Source of the DNA: Cyanobacteria bacterium MH1_Bin12
GTDB taxonomy: Bacteria > Cyanobacteriota > Cyanobacteriia > Cyanobacteriales > Cyanobacteriaceae
Assembly (NCBI GenBank): GCA_011088145.1
Contig: JAALKG010000009.1
Coordinates: forward strand, 1-36,097
Direction of reading: 5' to 3'
DNA length: 36,097 bases
Position 1 is the first letter of the stretch. Each line of letters opens with the position of its first letter. The notes under the pieces are model-generated. The model worked only from the letters and a program-made list of their open reading frames with translations. It was not told the DNA's origin and did no database searches. A program made the position numbers and the translations under genes. Shown one piece after another: positions 11,745 through 20,331 of the stretch.

Positions 11745-11862
11745 TATAGCAATTCTCACCTAAATGAGGAATAAATAGCTCAGATTAAAGCCCTCTAAAT
11801 CACCAAATTTTTTGGGACTTAAATTAAAGTGATTCATCTCATAATTATGAGAAACTCTATAT
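11745..11862 (-). repeat. Dispersed repeat family A, copy 2
   Basis: About 118 bp, inverted relative to the copy at 6269-6418. The shared parts are TATAGCAATTC near one end, the stretch AAATAGCTCAGATTAAAGCC, and a TTTCTCATAATTATGAGA-like end. It lacks the GC-rich centre of copy 1. Confidence 0.7.
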
Positions 11863-12047
11863 ATGTTTAAAAATAATAAATAAGTAATAAATTGATGATG
11901 AAATAGCGAATTTATTGCATTACTCTACAATACTTACTCAATTTTCAAAATCAATATATAAGAAAATTTCCATGAAAAAATAACTAGATTCAAGATTGTA
12001 TTGGTAAACATTATAAATTACAGAATTCGATATATTTTAAAGATAAA

Positions 12048-13730
12048 ATGCAGATAACAAATAAGATTCATTTTCGTAATCTTCGAGGAGATATTTTTGG
12101 AGGATTGACTGCTGCGGTTGTTGCTTTACCAATGGCTCTAGCCTTCGGGATTGCTTCTGGTGCAGGTGCTTCTGCGGGTATGTGGGGAGCTATTTTAGTT
12201 GGTTTTTTTACAGCCTTATTTGGTGGTACACCAAGTTTAATTTCTGAACCCACAGGGCCGATGACTGTCATTGTAACTGCCGTAATTGCAGAATTAATGG
12301 CAAAAGATCCTCAAACAGGTTTAGCAATTGCTTTTACCGTTGTGATGATGGCTGGATTACTACAAATATTATTTGGAGTATTAAAGTTAGGGAAGTATAT
12401 CACGATGCTTCCATATAACGTCATTTCAGGATTCATGACAGGAATTGGTGTGATTCTGATATTTTTACAGGTTGCTCCATTTTTAGGTCAAGAAACTCCT
12501 GCTGGAGGAGTCTTCGCCGTCATTAAAAGTTTGCCCAATTTAATTGTCAATCTGAATCCTCTAGAGGTTGGTTTAGGTGCAATTACTCTGATAATTTTAT
12601 TTTTCTATCCTCGTAAGTGGCAAAATATTGTTCCTCCACAATTAACGGCTCTATTGATTGGAACTGTAATTGCTTTGTTATTTTTTGGTAATGCAAACAT
12701 TCGTACGATCGCAACTATTGGTGAAATCACCCCCGGATTGCCTCAGTTACAGATGCCAATGTTGACATTCGAGAATTTACGTTTGATGTTTGTTAATGCA
12801 ACTGTGTTAGCTACTGTGGGTTCGATCGATTGTTTATTAACTTGTTTAGTCTGTGATAGTCTGACTCGTAGTGAGCATCAATCTAATAAAGAATTAATTG
12901 GTCAAGGTATCGCTAATTTAATTACTGGTTTTTGTGGTGGTATGGCAGGTTCAGGAGCAACTACAGCTAGTGTGGTTAGTATTCAAGCAGGTGGACGTAC
13001 TCCCGTTGCTGGTATTTGTCGAGCTTTAGTTTTATTGGTAATTATGTTATGGGCTGCTCCTCTCACTTCGGGAATTCCTTTAGCTGTTTTAGCGGGTATT
13101 GTTTTAAAGGTTGGGATTGATATTATTGACTGGAGTTTCTTAAAACGTGTCCATAAAATTTCTTGGAAAGCCGCAGGTATTGTTTATAGTGTTGTTTTAT
13201 TAACTGTTTTTGTTGACTTAATGGTAGCGGTGGCAGTAGGAGTATTTATTGCGAATATCTTAACTATCGATCGTCTTTCTGAATTACAATCGAATGCAGT
13301 TAAAGCGATTACCGACGATGATGATCAAATTGTTCTGACTGAAGATGAGAAAAAAATATTAGATTTAGCGAATGGACGAGTATTATTATTCCATCTCAGT
13401 GGCCCAATGATTTTTGGTGTTGCTAAGGCGATTGCTCGTGAACATGGTGCGATCGACAATTATGATGTATTGTTAGTTGACTTAGCAGAAGTACCTGTAT
13501 TGGGTGTGACTTCTTCTCTGGCCATAGAAAATGCTATCCAAGAAGCCCTTGAGATGAAACGAGAAGTAATTGTGGTGGGGGCTACAGGCAAAGTAAAAAG
13601 TCGTTTAGAAAAATTAGGTATAGCTGGTTTGATTCCTGAAAATCATTGGATGAGCGATCGAATTTCCGCTTTAGAAGAAGGTTTAAATATAGTGCAAGGT
13701 AAAGATGGTGAAGTTTATGCTACATCTTGA
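12048..13730 (+). CDS. bicA: Sodium-dependent bicarbonate transporter BicA (SulP family)
   Basis: Inner-membrane SulP/SLC26 carrier that imports bicarbonate with Na+ for the CO2-concentrating mechanism (low affinity, high flux in characterised relatives). The 560 residues start with MQITNKIHFRNLRGDIFGGL, very close to BicA of Synechococcus PCC 7002 as I remember it. The transport domain (about 1-420) has TALFGGTPSLISEPTGPMT, the conserved SIDCLLTCLVCDSLTR segment (D261 in the sodium-site region) and the glycine-rich MAGSGATTASVVSIQAGGRT. The C-terminal STAS domain (about 430-545) has VLLFHLSGPMIFGVAKAIAR. A neighbouring SulP family, sulfate permease, is possible, but the N-terminal and STAS similarity to BicA favours bicarbonate. 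The Shine-Dalgarno site is weak. Confidence 0.88.
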   Translation: MQITNKIHFRNLRGDIFGGLTAAVVALPMALAFGIASGAGASAGMWGAILVGFFTALFGGTPSLISEPTGPMTVIVTAVIAELMAKDPQTGLAIAFTVVMMAGLLQILFGVLKLGKYITMLPYNVISGFMTGIGVILIFLQVAPFLGQETPAGGVFAVIKSLPNLIVNLNPLEVGLGAITLIILFFYPRKWQNIVPPQLTALLIGTVIALLFFGNANIRTIATIGEITPGLPQLQMPMLTFENLRLMFVNATVLATVGSIDCLLTCLVCDSLTRSEHQSNKELIGQGIANLITGFCGGMAGSGATTASVVSIQAGGRTPVAGICRALVLLVIMLWAAPLTSGIPLAVLAGIVLKVGIDIIDWSFLKRVHKISWKAAGIVYSVVLLTVFVDLMVAVAVGVFIANILTIDRLSELQSNAVKAITDDDDQIVLTEDEKKILDLANGRVLLFHLSGPMIFGVAKAIAREHGAIDNYDVLLVDLAEVPVLGVTSSLAIENAIQEALEMKREVIVVGATGKVKSRLEKLGIAGLIPENHWMSDRISALEEGLNIVQGKDGEVYATS

Positions 13731-13765
13731 AATTGATTCTATTTGAAAGATATTTTAGAGGTTAT

Positions 13766-13799
13766 GGGAGCAAGTATCAGATATTGTATTTTTGCTCCT
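13766..13799. terminator. Hairpin after bicA, possible terminator
   Basis: GGAGCAA and TTGCTCC form a perfect 7-bp stem around an 18-base AT-rich loop about 35 bases past bicA. No T-run follows on either strand, so termination is uncertain. Confidence 0.3.
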
Positions 13800-13830
13800 T
13801 AAATCCCCACCCAGCCTGTCGGCATCTCCC

Positions 13831-13868
13831 CTTGCTAACCAGATGTGTACACACATCTGGTTAGCAAG
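13831..13868. repeat. Perfect 18-bp-stem palindrome
   Basis: A 38-base sequence in which the first 18 bases (CTTGCTAACCAGATGTGT) pair exactly with the last 18; only AC is left in the centre. It lies between bicA and the transposase remnant, right after a GC-rich stretch shared with repeat A. No T-run follows. It may be the end of an insertion element or a very strong hairpin. Confidence 0.8.
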
Positions 13869-13883
13869 TTTAAAATACTGCAT

Positions 13884-13961
13884 TTTGCCCCCTAGCCCCC
13901 AATTCTGGGGGAATTAAGTGGATGCTTTACCTTTTTTTAGTGGGGGATTTAGGGGGCGAAA
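13884..13961. repeat. Inverted pair of CCCCCTA-type repeats
   Basis: TTTGCCCCCTAGCCCCCA at the left faces GGGGGATTTAGGGGGCGAAA at the right. The left arm also has its own small hairpin (CCCCCAATTCTGGGGG). Such C-rich repeats are common debris in cyanobacterial genomes. They overlap the start of an ORF that is not real there. Confidence 0.55.
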
Positions 13962-13979
13962 TAGCTTCAGGCACAAACC

Positions 13980-14320
13980 AGAATAATTATGTGTACACGG
14001 TAGCCTTTTTAAAATGTCAAAAACATAGCCAAAAAATCCAAGAGAAATTAGAGGCAGCAGTGACTTATTTTAAAAATCATCGCCATCAAATGAAGTATGG
14101 TTTTTACGGTGAGCAATGTTATCCGATTGGTTCGGGAGTGACAGAGGCAGCATGTAAAACCGTCATCAAACAACGCTTGTGTTGTTCAGGTATGCGATGG
14201 AAAGAAACGGGGGCAGCAGTAGTACTAAGTTTAAGAACATTAGTATTAACTCCCACTCGTTGGTCTCAATTTTGGAACAAACTCAATCAATATGGCTTTC
14301 CTACTCTCTCTTCTTTGTAG
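13980..14320 (+). pseudogene. Transposase C-terminal remnant (ISKra4-like)
   Basis: About 113 residues, running from NQNNYVYTVAFLKCQKHSQK to the TAG at 14318, look like the end of a transposase. The segment YGFYGEQCYPIGSGVTEAAC, then KTVIKQRLCCSGMRWK and RWSQFWNKLNQYGF, resembles the C-terminus of ISKra4-family transposases. The N-terminal two thirds, including most catalytic residues, are missing. Upstream the frame runs into C-rich repeat sequence, so the fragment has no start of its own. The element cannot move. Its 3' part overlaps the beginning of the NACHT frame in another phase. Confidence 0.65.
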
Positions 14321-16332
14321 TATTTGAAGGTCGCACCCGTAAATATGACCTTTCCGTAGAACAACAAGAAGCTTTTGTGGAATTATATACTTGCAACAAA
14401 GAACAAGCGGTAATAATTGATTCTCTCAATATTTCTCGAAGTGCTTTCAGTAATCGTATGAGCGGAGTTTATAAAAAGTTTAGTATTGGGGGAATGGTTC
14501 GCAAATCAATGAGACTTCATGACTTTCTCATAAAGGAATATCAAAAGTCTCATGATGGCAAAATGCCTTATCTTTCTAGTGGTGATGAAATCGACATTGA
14601 TGAACTAGTCAAAATAATTCGAGGAAAAATTAAAGCAGATATTAAATATCGTTGCAAAGTAATGATTTGGGGTAAACCGGGGGCAGGAAAAACCACCTTT
14701 TTAAAATATCTGGCGGTTCAATGTATTAGTGAAAAATTTCTCCCTAATCGTGTTCCTATTTTTATCACTCTCAAAGATTTTGCTGATCAATCAGCCCAAT
14801 TGAATTTAGAAGAGTTTATTAAATCTCAGTTAGCCCAACAAGAAGTCACTACCACCGAAATCATCGAGTTATTAAAATCAGGTAAGGCTTTAATTTTGTT
14901 TGATGGTTTGGATGAAGTCAGACAAGAAGATTGCCAAAAAGTCGTTCAACAAATTAAGCAATTGAGCCATCAATATCGCCTTAATTACTTGATTATCACC
15001 TGCCGTATCGCTGCACGAGAATATACCTTTAATGACTTTAAAGAAGTGGAAGTAGCAGACTTTAATGATCAACAAATTACCACTTTTGTGACCAAATGGT
15101 TCACTACCTTACAAAATGAACCCAAAGCGAGAAAATTTATAGAAAAGCTGGATAAAAATAAGCGAATTAAAGAACTCGCCACTAATCCTTTATTGTTAAC
15201 TCTGCTTTGTTTAGTTTTTGGCGAAAATGCCGATTTTCCTGCCAGTCGGGCAGAACTTTATGAAGAAGGCATAGATGTGTTATTAAAAAAATGGGATGGT
15301 AAACGCAATATTGAACGGGATATCGTTTATCAAAGATTATCGGTAAAACGAAAAGAAGACTTACTAGCTCACATAGCGGAAATAACTTTTCAGCGGGGAG
15401 ATTATTTCTTTAAGCAACGAGATGTGGAACAATATATTGCTGATTATATTCTGAATTTACCCGATGCCAAAACTGATCCTGATGCTTTGTTGATCGATAG
15501 TGAAGCCGTATTAAAATCCATCCAAGCTCAACATGGACTGTTAGTGGCAAGAGCAAAGAAGATCTTTTCTTTTTCTCACTTAACCTTTCATGAATATTTT
15601 ACTGCCAAACAAATTGTGGCTCAAACCCAGTCATTTAATCAACAAGTATTAACTGATTTTGCTAGCCATATTACCAAAAAAAGATGGCGAGAAGTGTTTC
15701 TGTTAACTGTGGAAATGCAAAATAATGCTGATTGCTTATTAAAAGCCATGAAGCAAGCCATTGATAATTTAGTAATAGAAGATGAACAAATCCAGAAATA
15801 TCTCAGGTGGGCAGAGATTAAGGTAAACTCCATAGATACTACATTGCGACAGGCAAGCAATCGATATTTCTACCTCAACCTCGACCTCAACCTCGACCTC
15901 GACCTCTACCTCTACCTTGACCTCTACCTCTACCGAGACCTCGATCGATTTAAAAAACTTAATCTTGATCGTCGATTTATAGCAGGATTGAAAAAACTGT
16001 TAAAACAAAGACCGAATCCAAAAAAAAATAAAGAAAAATTTAAGGAGTGGCAAAAATCTCATGGTTCAGTTTGGCAAGAAGAATGGCGAAGCTTAATGAT
16101 TAAATATCGTAATATCGGGCATAAATGGAATTTTAACGAGCAACAAATAGCTTTAATAAGGCAATATTTAGAAGCAAATAAATTATTAGAAGAATGTTTA
16201 GCCAGTGAGTGTTATGTCAGTCGTCAGGTACGGCAGGAGATAGAGGAGAGTTTGTATTTACCAATGAATAGTATTAGTACTAGTACCAGATCAAAATTAT
16301 CAAAAAATCGAGGGTTTAAAACCTTGCCTTGA
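14179..16332 (+). CDS. NACHT-domain NTPase (STAND protein), 5' end altered
   Basis: A STAND ATPase of the cyanobacterial NACHT type; bacterial relatives act in phage defence. Counting from the ATG at 14179, Walker A is GKPGAGKTT (165-173), Walker B is ILFDGLDEVR (about 239-248), and later NACHT blocks are ELATNPLLLTLLCLVF and FSHLTFHEYF. A hexamer-encoded Asp/Leu/Tyr repeat (about 564-592) follows. The C-terminal tail has KWNFNEQQIALIRQYLEANK. Residues from about FEGRTRKYDLSVEQQEAF onward fit the family, including a possible helix-turn-helix (IIDSLNISRSAFSNRM). The first 48 codons are only an out-of-phase reading of the transposase remnant, and no family-like start codon exists. The gene seems to have lost its own start to the IS. 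It could be translated from 14179, from a later ATG (14458), or not at all. Confidence 0.8.
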   Translation: MLFRYAMERNGGSSSTKFKNISINSHSLVSILEQTQSIWLSYSLFFVVFEGRTRKYDLSVEQQEAFVELYTCNKEQAVIIDSLNISRSAFSNRMSGVYKKFSIGGMVRKSMRLHDFLIKEYQKSHDGKMPYLSSGDEIDIDELVKIIRGKIKADIKYRCKVMIWGKPGAGKTTFLKYLAVQCISEKFLPNRVPIFITLKDFADQSAQLNLEEFIKSQLAQQEVTTTEIIELLKSGKALILFDGLDEVRQEDCQKVVQQIKQLSHQYRLNYLIITCRIAAREYTFNDFKEVEVADFNDQQITTFVTKWFTTLQNEPKARKFIEKLDKNKRIKELATNPLLLTLLCLVFGENADFPASRAELYEEGIDVLLKKWDGKRNIERDIVYQRLSVKRKEDLLAHIAEITFQRGDYFFKQRDVEQYIADYILNLPDAKTDPDALLIDSEAVLKSIQAQHGLLVARAKKIFSFSHLTFHEYFTAKQIVAQTQSFNQQVLTDFASHITKKRWREVFLLTVEMQNNADCLLKAMKQAIDNLVIEDEQIQKYLRWAEIKVNSIDTTLRQASNRYFYLNLDLNLDLDLYLYLDLYLYRDLDRFKKLNLDRRFIAGLKKLLKQRPNPKKNKEKFKEWQKSHGSVWQEEWRSLMIKYRNIGHKWNFNEQQIALIRQYLEANKLLEECLASECYVSRQVRQEIEESLYLPMNSISTSTRSKLSKNRGFKTLP
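15869..15952 (+). repeat. Hexamer tandem repeat inside the NACHT gene
   Basis: About 14 tandem units of the form (T/G/A)ACCTC encode alternating Leu with Asp, Asn or Tyr. The in-frame hexamer can grow or shrink without a frameshift. Its codon use (CTC Leu, GAC Asp) differs sharply from the AT-rich codons around it. Similar repeats are known in cyanobacterial NACHT proteins. Confidence 0.85.
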
Positions 16333-16527
16333 TCGGCGTGAATATTTTTGATGGTAGTAACGGTGCTATTTTCAAAAATTACCTTTGCCCACTTGCCCTG
16401 AGCTTTGTCGAAGGGTTGCCCTTTGAACTTTGCCCTTTTGACGAGCAAAAGCAAGGAAGGTGAGAAAACAGAGTAGGGAATAAGGGAAATAGCAGAACAT
16501 CTTTACCCCTTACCCATTGACTCTCAA

Positions 16528-17526
16528 TTAATTTCCCCATTTAAAAATGGCTGCACCCCAAGTTAAACCAGCACCAAAACCTGAGGTAACAATGGTATCC
16601 CCAGCTTTGATTTTGCCTTTTTTGACAGCTTCATCTAAGGCTAGAGGAATAGAGGCAGCGGAGGTGTTGCCATATTCACTTAAATTAGAAATTACTTTGT
16701 CTTTGCTGATTTTTAATCTATTGGCAACTGCATCGAGAATTCTTTGATTAGCTTGATGTAAGATTAACCAATCCACATCTTCTGTACTTAAATAAGCTTT
16801 GTATAAGGCTTTTTCAATTACTTCTGGTACTTTGCTGACGGCAAAACGATATACTTCTCGACCATTCATGGAGATAAAACCAAAGCCTCCTTGAATTATT
16901 TGTTTATCTGTACCAAGATTTTTACTTTCCCCTTGATAGGCAAGATTCAAACAGTTATTTAATTCGCCATTACTGTGCATTTGAAAACCTAACAGATTGT
17001 CTTTTTCTTGATTACTTTGACAAACAACTGCTCCTGCACCATCACCAAATAATACACATGTAGTGCGATCGCTCCAGTCAACCCAACGGGATAAACAATC
17101 GGCACCAATCACGACTATATTTTGATAAACACCATTACGCAAAAATTGGGAAGCGGTAACTAATGCAAACACAAAACCAGAACAAGCAGCAGTTAAATCG
17201 AATGCAACGGCTTTAGTTGCCCCAATCTGATGTTGCACTTTACTGGCACTACCAAATAAATCGTCGGGAGTGGAAGTTGCCAAGATAATCAGATCAATAT
17301 CATCAGGAGTTAAACCAGCATCGACGATCGCTTTTTGAGCGGCTTCGCTGGCTAAATCACTAAGGGATTGAGTATCGGCAAGATGACGTTTTTTTATACC
17401 TGTACGACTAGTTATCCAATCATCAGATGTCTCGACAATTTTGCTCAAATTATTATTACCTAGTACTTGTGGGCTAGTCGCCGAACCACTACCGATAATA
17501 GTAACACCTCTTTTCACTTGCTCCAA
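16528..17526 (-). CDS. fabH: 3-oxoacyl-ACP synthase III (KAS III)
   Basis: Condenses acetyl-CoA with malonyl-ACP to start type II fatty acid synthesis. The 332 residues have the full thiolase fold and the KAS III triad: C115 in DLTAACSGF, H257 in LILHQANQR, N287 in YGNTSAASIP. The C-terminal GFGAGLTWGAAIFKW is typical of FabH. The start is a TTG at 17526 with AAGGAG 7 bases upstream. plsX or fabD, frequent partners, are not adjacent; the next gene upstream on the same strand is a lipoprotein more than 200 bases away. It matters here because the same window encodes an apparent fatty acid breakdown pathway. Confidence 0.97.
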   Translation of the reverse strand: MEQVKRGVTIIGSGSATSPQVLGNNNLSKIVETSDDWITSRTGIKKRHLADTQSLSDLASEAAQKAIVDAGLTPDDIDLIILATSTPDDLFGSASKVQHQIGATKAVAFDLTAACSGFVFALVTASQFLRNGVYQNIVVIGADCLSRWVDWSDRTTCVLFGDGAGAVVCQSNQEKDNLLGFQMHSNGELNNCLNLAYQGESKNLGTDKQIIQGGFGFISMNGREVYRFAVSKVPEVIEKALYKAYLSTEDVDWLILHQANQRILDAVANRLKISKDKVISNLSEYGNTSAASIPLALDEAVKKGKIKAGDTIVTSGFGAGLTWGAAIFKWGN

Positions 17527-17734
17527 TGACTTTCTCCTTCAGCTTTACTGTTCTTACTTTAGATGGTTTTGTTAATAAATATTCACATTATCATATTCAT
17601 AGGAATACTTCACAATGTACTATCTTATAAATCGATGATTTCCTGCCAATTTTAAGAAATATTTTTCACTATCTTCGGTTTCTTTTTGAGGGTATTTTTT
17701 CAACCACCTGTTCAAAATTGCGATCGATTACAAT

Positions 17735-18343
17735 CTATGGATATATTAAAGGATAATTTTGTGGTTCAAGATAAACTCCATCACATTCAGACTTGTCACG
17801 ATATTCTTTCAAAGTAAATTGAGAATTTTGCCATTTGTATTCAATATAACTACCACAATCGCCTAAACCTCTGGCTTTAGTTTTGACCATTAATATCTGA
17901 TTAATATCATCAAATTCTGTTCCACCGACTAATGTAAAAGTATTGCTTAATTTCAAACCACTTTCATCACGACGAAAGATGGGAAAATTAATTTTGTTAA
18001 GTTTTTTGTCATTTTGACTCCCCCAAAGATATTGATAATTACCTTGATAAGCACCCAAAAAACAAAGAATTTCTACTAAATATTTCGACTGATTTAAACT
18101 ATATACTTGAGTAGAATTGTTTGATAATGCTTGATCTTTTTCTTGGTTACATAAATTTAGATCTTCTCGTTGTTGTTCTACTTGTAAGATTATGTCTGCT
18201 TTTTGCTCTGGATTTATCGTCACGGGCAAAGTCGCTGATTCTTCATCTGGTTGTTGATTTAAGCTACTATTTGAGATAGTGCGATCGCATCCAAATAAAA
18301 TAAAAAATAATCCACAAAGGAAAAATGATATAAAATTAGACAA
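17735..18343 (-). CDS. Putative lipoprotein, DUF1176-like C-terminus
   Basis: A 202-residue exported protein. A hydrophobic N-terminus ends in ILFGC, a lipobox-like site with the lipid-anchor Cys at residue 19. A low-complexity Ser/Gln/Glu linker follows. The C-terminal part has LKLSNTFTLVGGTEFDDI and KARGLGDCGSYIEYKWQNSQFTL, which resembles the end of DUF1176 proteins (a conserved GDCG and a late Cys). Its function is unknown. The frame opens at a TTG without a Shine-Dalgarno site. Starting at the in-frame ATT at 18352 would add INK and give the signal peptide a positive charge, so the start may be a little upstream. It is divergent from metK. Confidence 0.65.
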   Translation of the reverse strand: MSNFISFFLCGLFFILFGCDRTISNSSLNQQPDEESATLPVTINPEQKADIILQVEQQREDLNLCNQEKDQALSNNSTQVYSLNQSKYLVEILCFLGAYQGNYQYLWGSQNDKKLNKINFPIFRRDESGLKLSNTFTLVGGTEFDDINQILMVKTKARGLGDCGSYIEYKWQNSQFTLKEYRDKSECDGVYLEPQNYPLIYP

Positions 18344-18440
18344 TTTATTAATGTAAATAGTAGTTGCTATATATTTGATTGATGGGAATACTAACTTATA
18401 TGATAGAGAACTAAACGAAAAAAATAATTGGGGGAAAAAT

Positions 18441-19697
18441 TTGAGTCGTAGCTATTTGTTTACCTCAGAATCAGTAACAGAAGGACATCCAGATAAAATC
18501 TGTGATCAAATTTCTGATACTATTCTCGACGCTTTACTAACTGAAGATCCCTCTAGTCGTGTAGCGGCAGAGGTTGTAGTCAATACTGGTTTGGTTTTGA
18601 TTACGGGAGAAATATCATCTCAAACAAAAATTAATTATATTGATTTAGCCAGAAAAAAAATCGCTGATATTGGTTATACCGATGCCAATAACGGTTTTTC
18701 AGCAAATAGTTGTTCTGTATTAGTCGCATTAGATGCACAGTCACCAGATATTGCTCAAGGTGTAGATCAAGCCAAAGAACAGAGAGAGTCTTTAAGTGAA
18801 GATGAATTAGATGCCATTGGTGCTGGTGATCAAGGGATTATGTTTGGTTTTGCCTGTAATGAAACTCCTGAGTTAATGCCATTACCAATTACTTTAGCTC
18901 ACTGTTTATCCCATCGTTTGGCACAGGTTAGAAAATCAGGAGAGATACCTTATTTAGGCCCTGATGGTAAAACTCAAGTGACGGTTGCTTACGAAGATGA
19001 TAAACCTGTAGGGATAGATACTGTTTTAATTTCGACACAACATCATGCAACCATTGGCGAGATTACTGATAATGATCAAATTCAAGCTATTTTAAAAGAG
19101 AAAATTCAAGAGTTAGTTATTAATCCCGTTTTTAAGAATAGAGTTATTAAACCAACACAGAAAACCAAATTTTTATTAAATCCTACGGGCAAATTCGTAG
19201 TTGGTGGGCCTCAAGGTGATTCTGGTTTAACTGGACGTAAAATCATTATCGATACCTATGGCGGTTATTCTCGTCACGGTGGCGGTGCTTTTTCTGGTAA
19301 AGATCCTACAAAAGTCGATCGTAGTGCCTCTTATGCTTGTCGTTATGTCGCTAAAAATATTGTGGCGGCGGGTTTGGCTCGTAAATGTGAAGTACAGTTA
19401 AGTTATGCCATTGGTGTCGCTAAACCTGTGAGTATATTCGTGGAAACTTTTGGTACTGCCACCATAAGTGAAGATAAATTGCTTGAATTAGTCACAGCTA
19501 ATTTTGATTTACGTCCTGCTGGTATTATTCAAATGTTGGAATTAACTTCTTTACCTGCTCAAAGAAATGGTCGTTTTTATCAGGATGTTGCTGCTTATGG
19601 ACATTTTGGTAGAACAGATATTGATTTACCTTGGGAAAGAGTCGATAAGGCTGATTTGTTAAAACAAGCTGTAGACGAAACTTTAGCAACTATTTAA
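18441..19697 (+). CDS. metK: S-adenosylmethionine synthetase
   Basis: Makes AdoMet from methionine and ATP. The conserved start region is [20 protein letters not shown], with the ATP-contact segment GHPDK. Also present are the [10 protein letters not shown] motif, the P-loop-like [18 protein letters not shown] stretch, and the end [14 protein letters not shown] start it at the TTG at 18441 because GGGGGA lies about 6 bases upstream and this gives 418 residues, the usual cyanobacterial length. An in-frame TTG at 18375 would add 22 non-conserved residues. Confidence 0.96.
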   Translation: MSRSYLFTSESVTEGHPDKICDQISDTILDALLTEDPSSRVAAEVVVNTGLVLITGEISSQTKINYIDLARKKIADIGYTDANNGFSANSCSVLVALDAQSPDIAQGVDQAKEQRESLSEDELDAIGAGDQGIMFGFACNETPELMPLPITLAHCLSHRLAQVRKSGEIPYLGPDGKTQVTVAYEDDKPVGIDTVLISTQHHATIGEITDNDQIQAILKEKIQELVINPVFKNRVIKPTQKTKFLLNPTGKFVVGGPQGDSGLTGRKIIIDTYGGYSRHGGGAFSGKDPTKVDRSASYACRYVAKNIVAAGLARKCEVQLSYAIGVAKPVSIFVETFGTATISEDKLLELVTANFDLRPAGIIQMLELTSLPAQRNGRFYQDVAAYGHFGRTDIDLPWERVDKADLLKQAVDETLATI

Positions 19698-19843
19698 GGG
19701 AAAATCAGATAATGTGAAAGTAAAACCCAGTTATTCCAATTGCGGGGCATGTTTTTGCTGAGTACATAGTTTGTTTGATAATGCATAAATTAAGTTTGGA
19801 TATTCAATTAACCTGAATTCGAGTCAAGGACATTGAGATTCAA

Positions 19844-19996
19844 TTATTTACCGTCTTTAGATATAGTCTCAAATTCTTTTAGCGATCGAATAAATTCCCT
19901 AATAATATCACTTTTAGTTCTCATCGTTTTCTTTGCATAATGATCTAAAATCTTCAACTCATGACTAGGGATACGAATACAAATTTGTTTTTCCAT
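19844..19996 (-). CDS. Small ribbon-helix-helix (CopG-type) regulator or antitoxin
   Basis: A 50-residue frame starting MEKQICIRIPSHELKILDHY. It fits the ribbon-helix-helix pattern: a short N-terminal beta strand with alternating polar and hydrophobic residues (QICIRIP), helix 1 (SHELKILDHYAKK), a turn with TMRTKSDII, and helix 2 (IIREFIRSLKEF). Such proteins are autorepressing DNA-binding dimers, often antitoxins. No toxin gene is visible on either side, so it may be an orphan antitoxin or a simple regulator. A palindromic site lies 20-60 bases upstream of its ATG. Convergent with metK. Confidence 0.65.
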   Translation of the reverse strand: MEKQICIRIPSHELKILDHYAKKTMRTKSDIIREFIRSLKEFETISKDGK

Positions 19997-20016
19997 GATT
20001 CTTTATGTTGCTAATT

Positions 20017-20057
20017 GTATAGCAAATTTACATCAATTCTATAGCTATATGCTATAC
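20017..20057 (-). promoter_or_regulatory. Candidate operator of the ribbon-helix-helix gene
   Basis: A perfect inverted repeat TATAGC-5-GCTATA (20040-20056) sits with a third half-site, GTATAGC, at 20017-20023. All lie just upstream of the small regulator gene. The cluster resembles the multiple half-sites bound by CopG-type dimers and would overlap the promoter. Confidence 0.5.
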
Positions 20058-20107
20058 TAAAAACACATTAAAAACAAATTCTCTTAAATTACTTAATATT
20101 TGATATA

Positions 20108-20227
20108 CGTCTGATGTGTATTGATTCTTGAAACCCTCGTTATTTGGTTAATTACTGGAGATTAACAATTTTGGATCATCGCTAAAAGCCTTATCCAATA
20201 ACGGTCATTTTTAATTCACATCAGACG
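20108..20227. repeat. Nested inverted repeat, mobile-element-like
   Basis: The outer arms CGTCTGATGTG and CACATCAGACG match perfectly over 11 bp. Inside them CGTTATTTGG faces CCAATAACG. The 120-bp unit could fold into one long interrupted hairpin. It ends 5 bases before repeat B copy 2. No coding capacity. Confidence 0.65.
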
Positions 20228-20232
20228 TTTGA

Positions 20233-20331
20233 TATAGCAGAAAACGGGTTGATTAGGACATTGATGATTTTTAAAAGTATTGCTATGTCGAGATTTTAAC
20301 CTTTGTCCTTTGCCCCTTGTCTTTTGCTATA
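20233..20331 (+). repeat. Dispersed repeat family B, copy 2
   Basis: About 99 bp with TATAGCAGAAAACGGGTTGA at the left and CTTTTGCTATA at the right, so TATAGCA/TGCTATA ends. It is longer than copy 1 because of an extra short run of CCTTTG-like units before the right end. It lies about 230 bases before the FadD-like gene. Confidence 0.8.

Larger units (their letters stand above)
11041..12047. other. One-kilobase gene-free region before bicA
   Basis: It holds the divergent promoters of thiC and bicA, one copy each of two dispersed repeats (11463-11546 and 11745-11862), and otherwise AT-rich sequence. A TTGACA at 11724-11729 is followed by TATAGC-like sequence, a weak promoter candidate for bicA. 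I found no credible ORF or RNA gene. Confidence 0.5.

Noticed and set aside
13922-13980. Start of a separate 132-residue gene at 13922.
   Set aside because: The first 20 or so codons lie in C-rich repeat sequence and do not match the transposase; only the later part is protein-like.
16380-16440. CCCTGAGCTTTGTCGAAGGG near the NACHT stop as a specific regulatory site.
   Set aside because: It belongs to a type of imperfect palindrome very common between cyanobacterial genes, and nothing ties it to a particular regulator.
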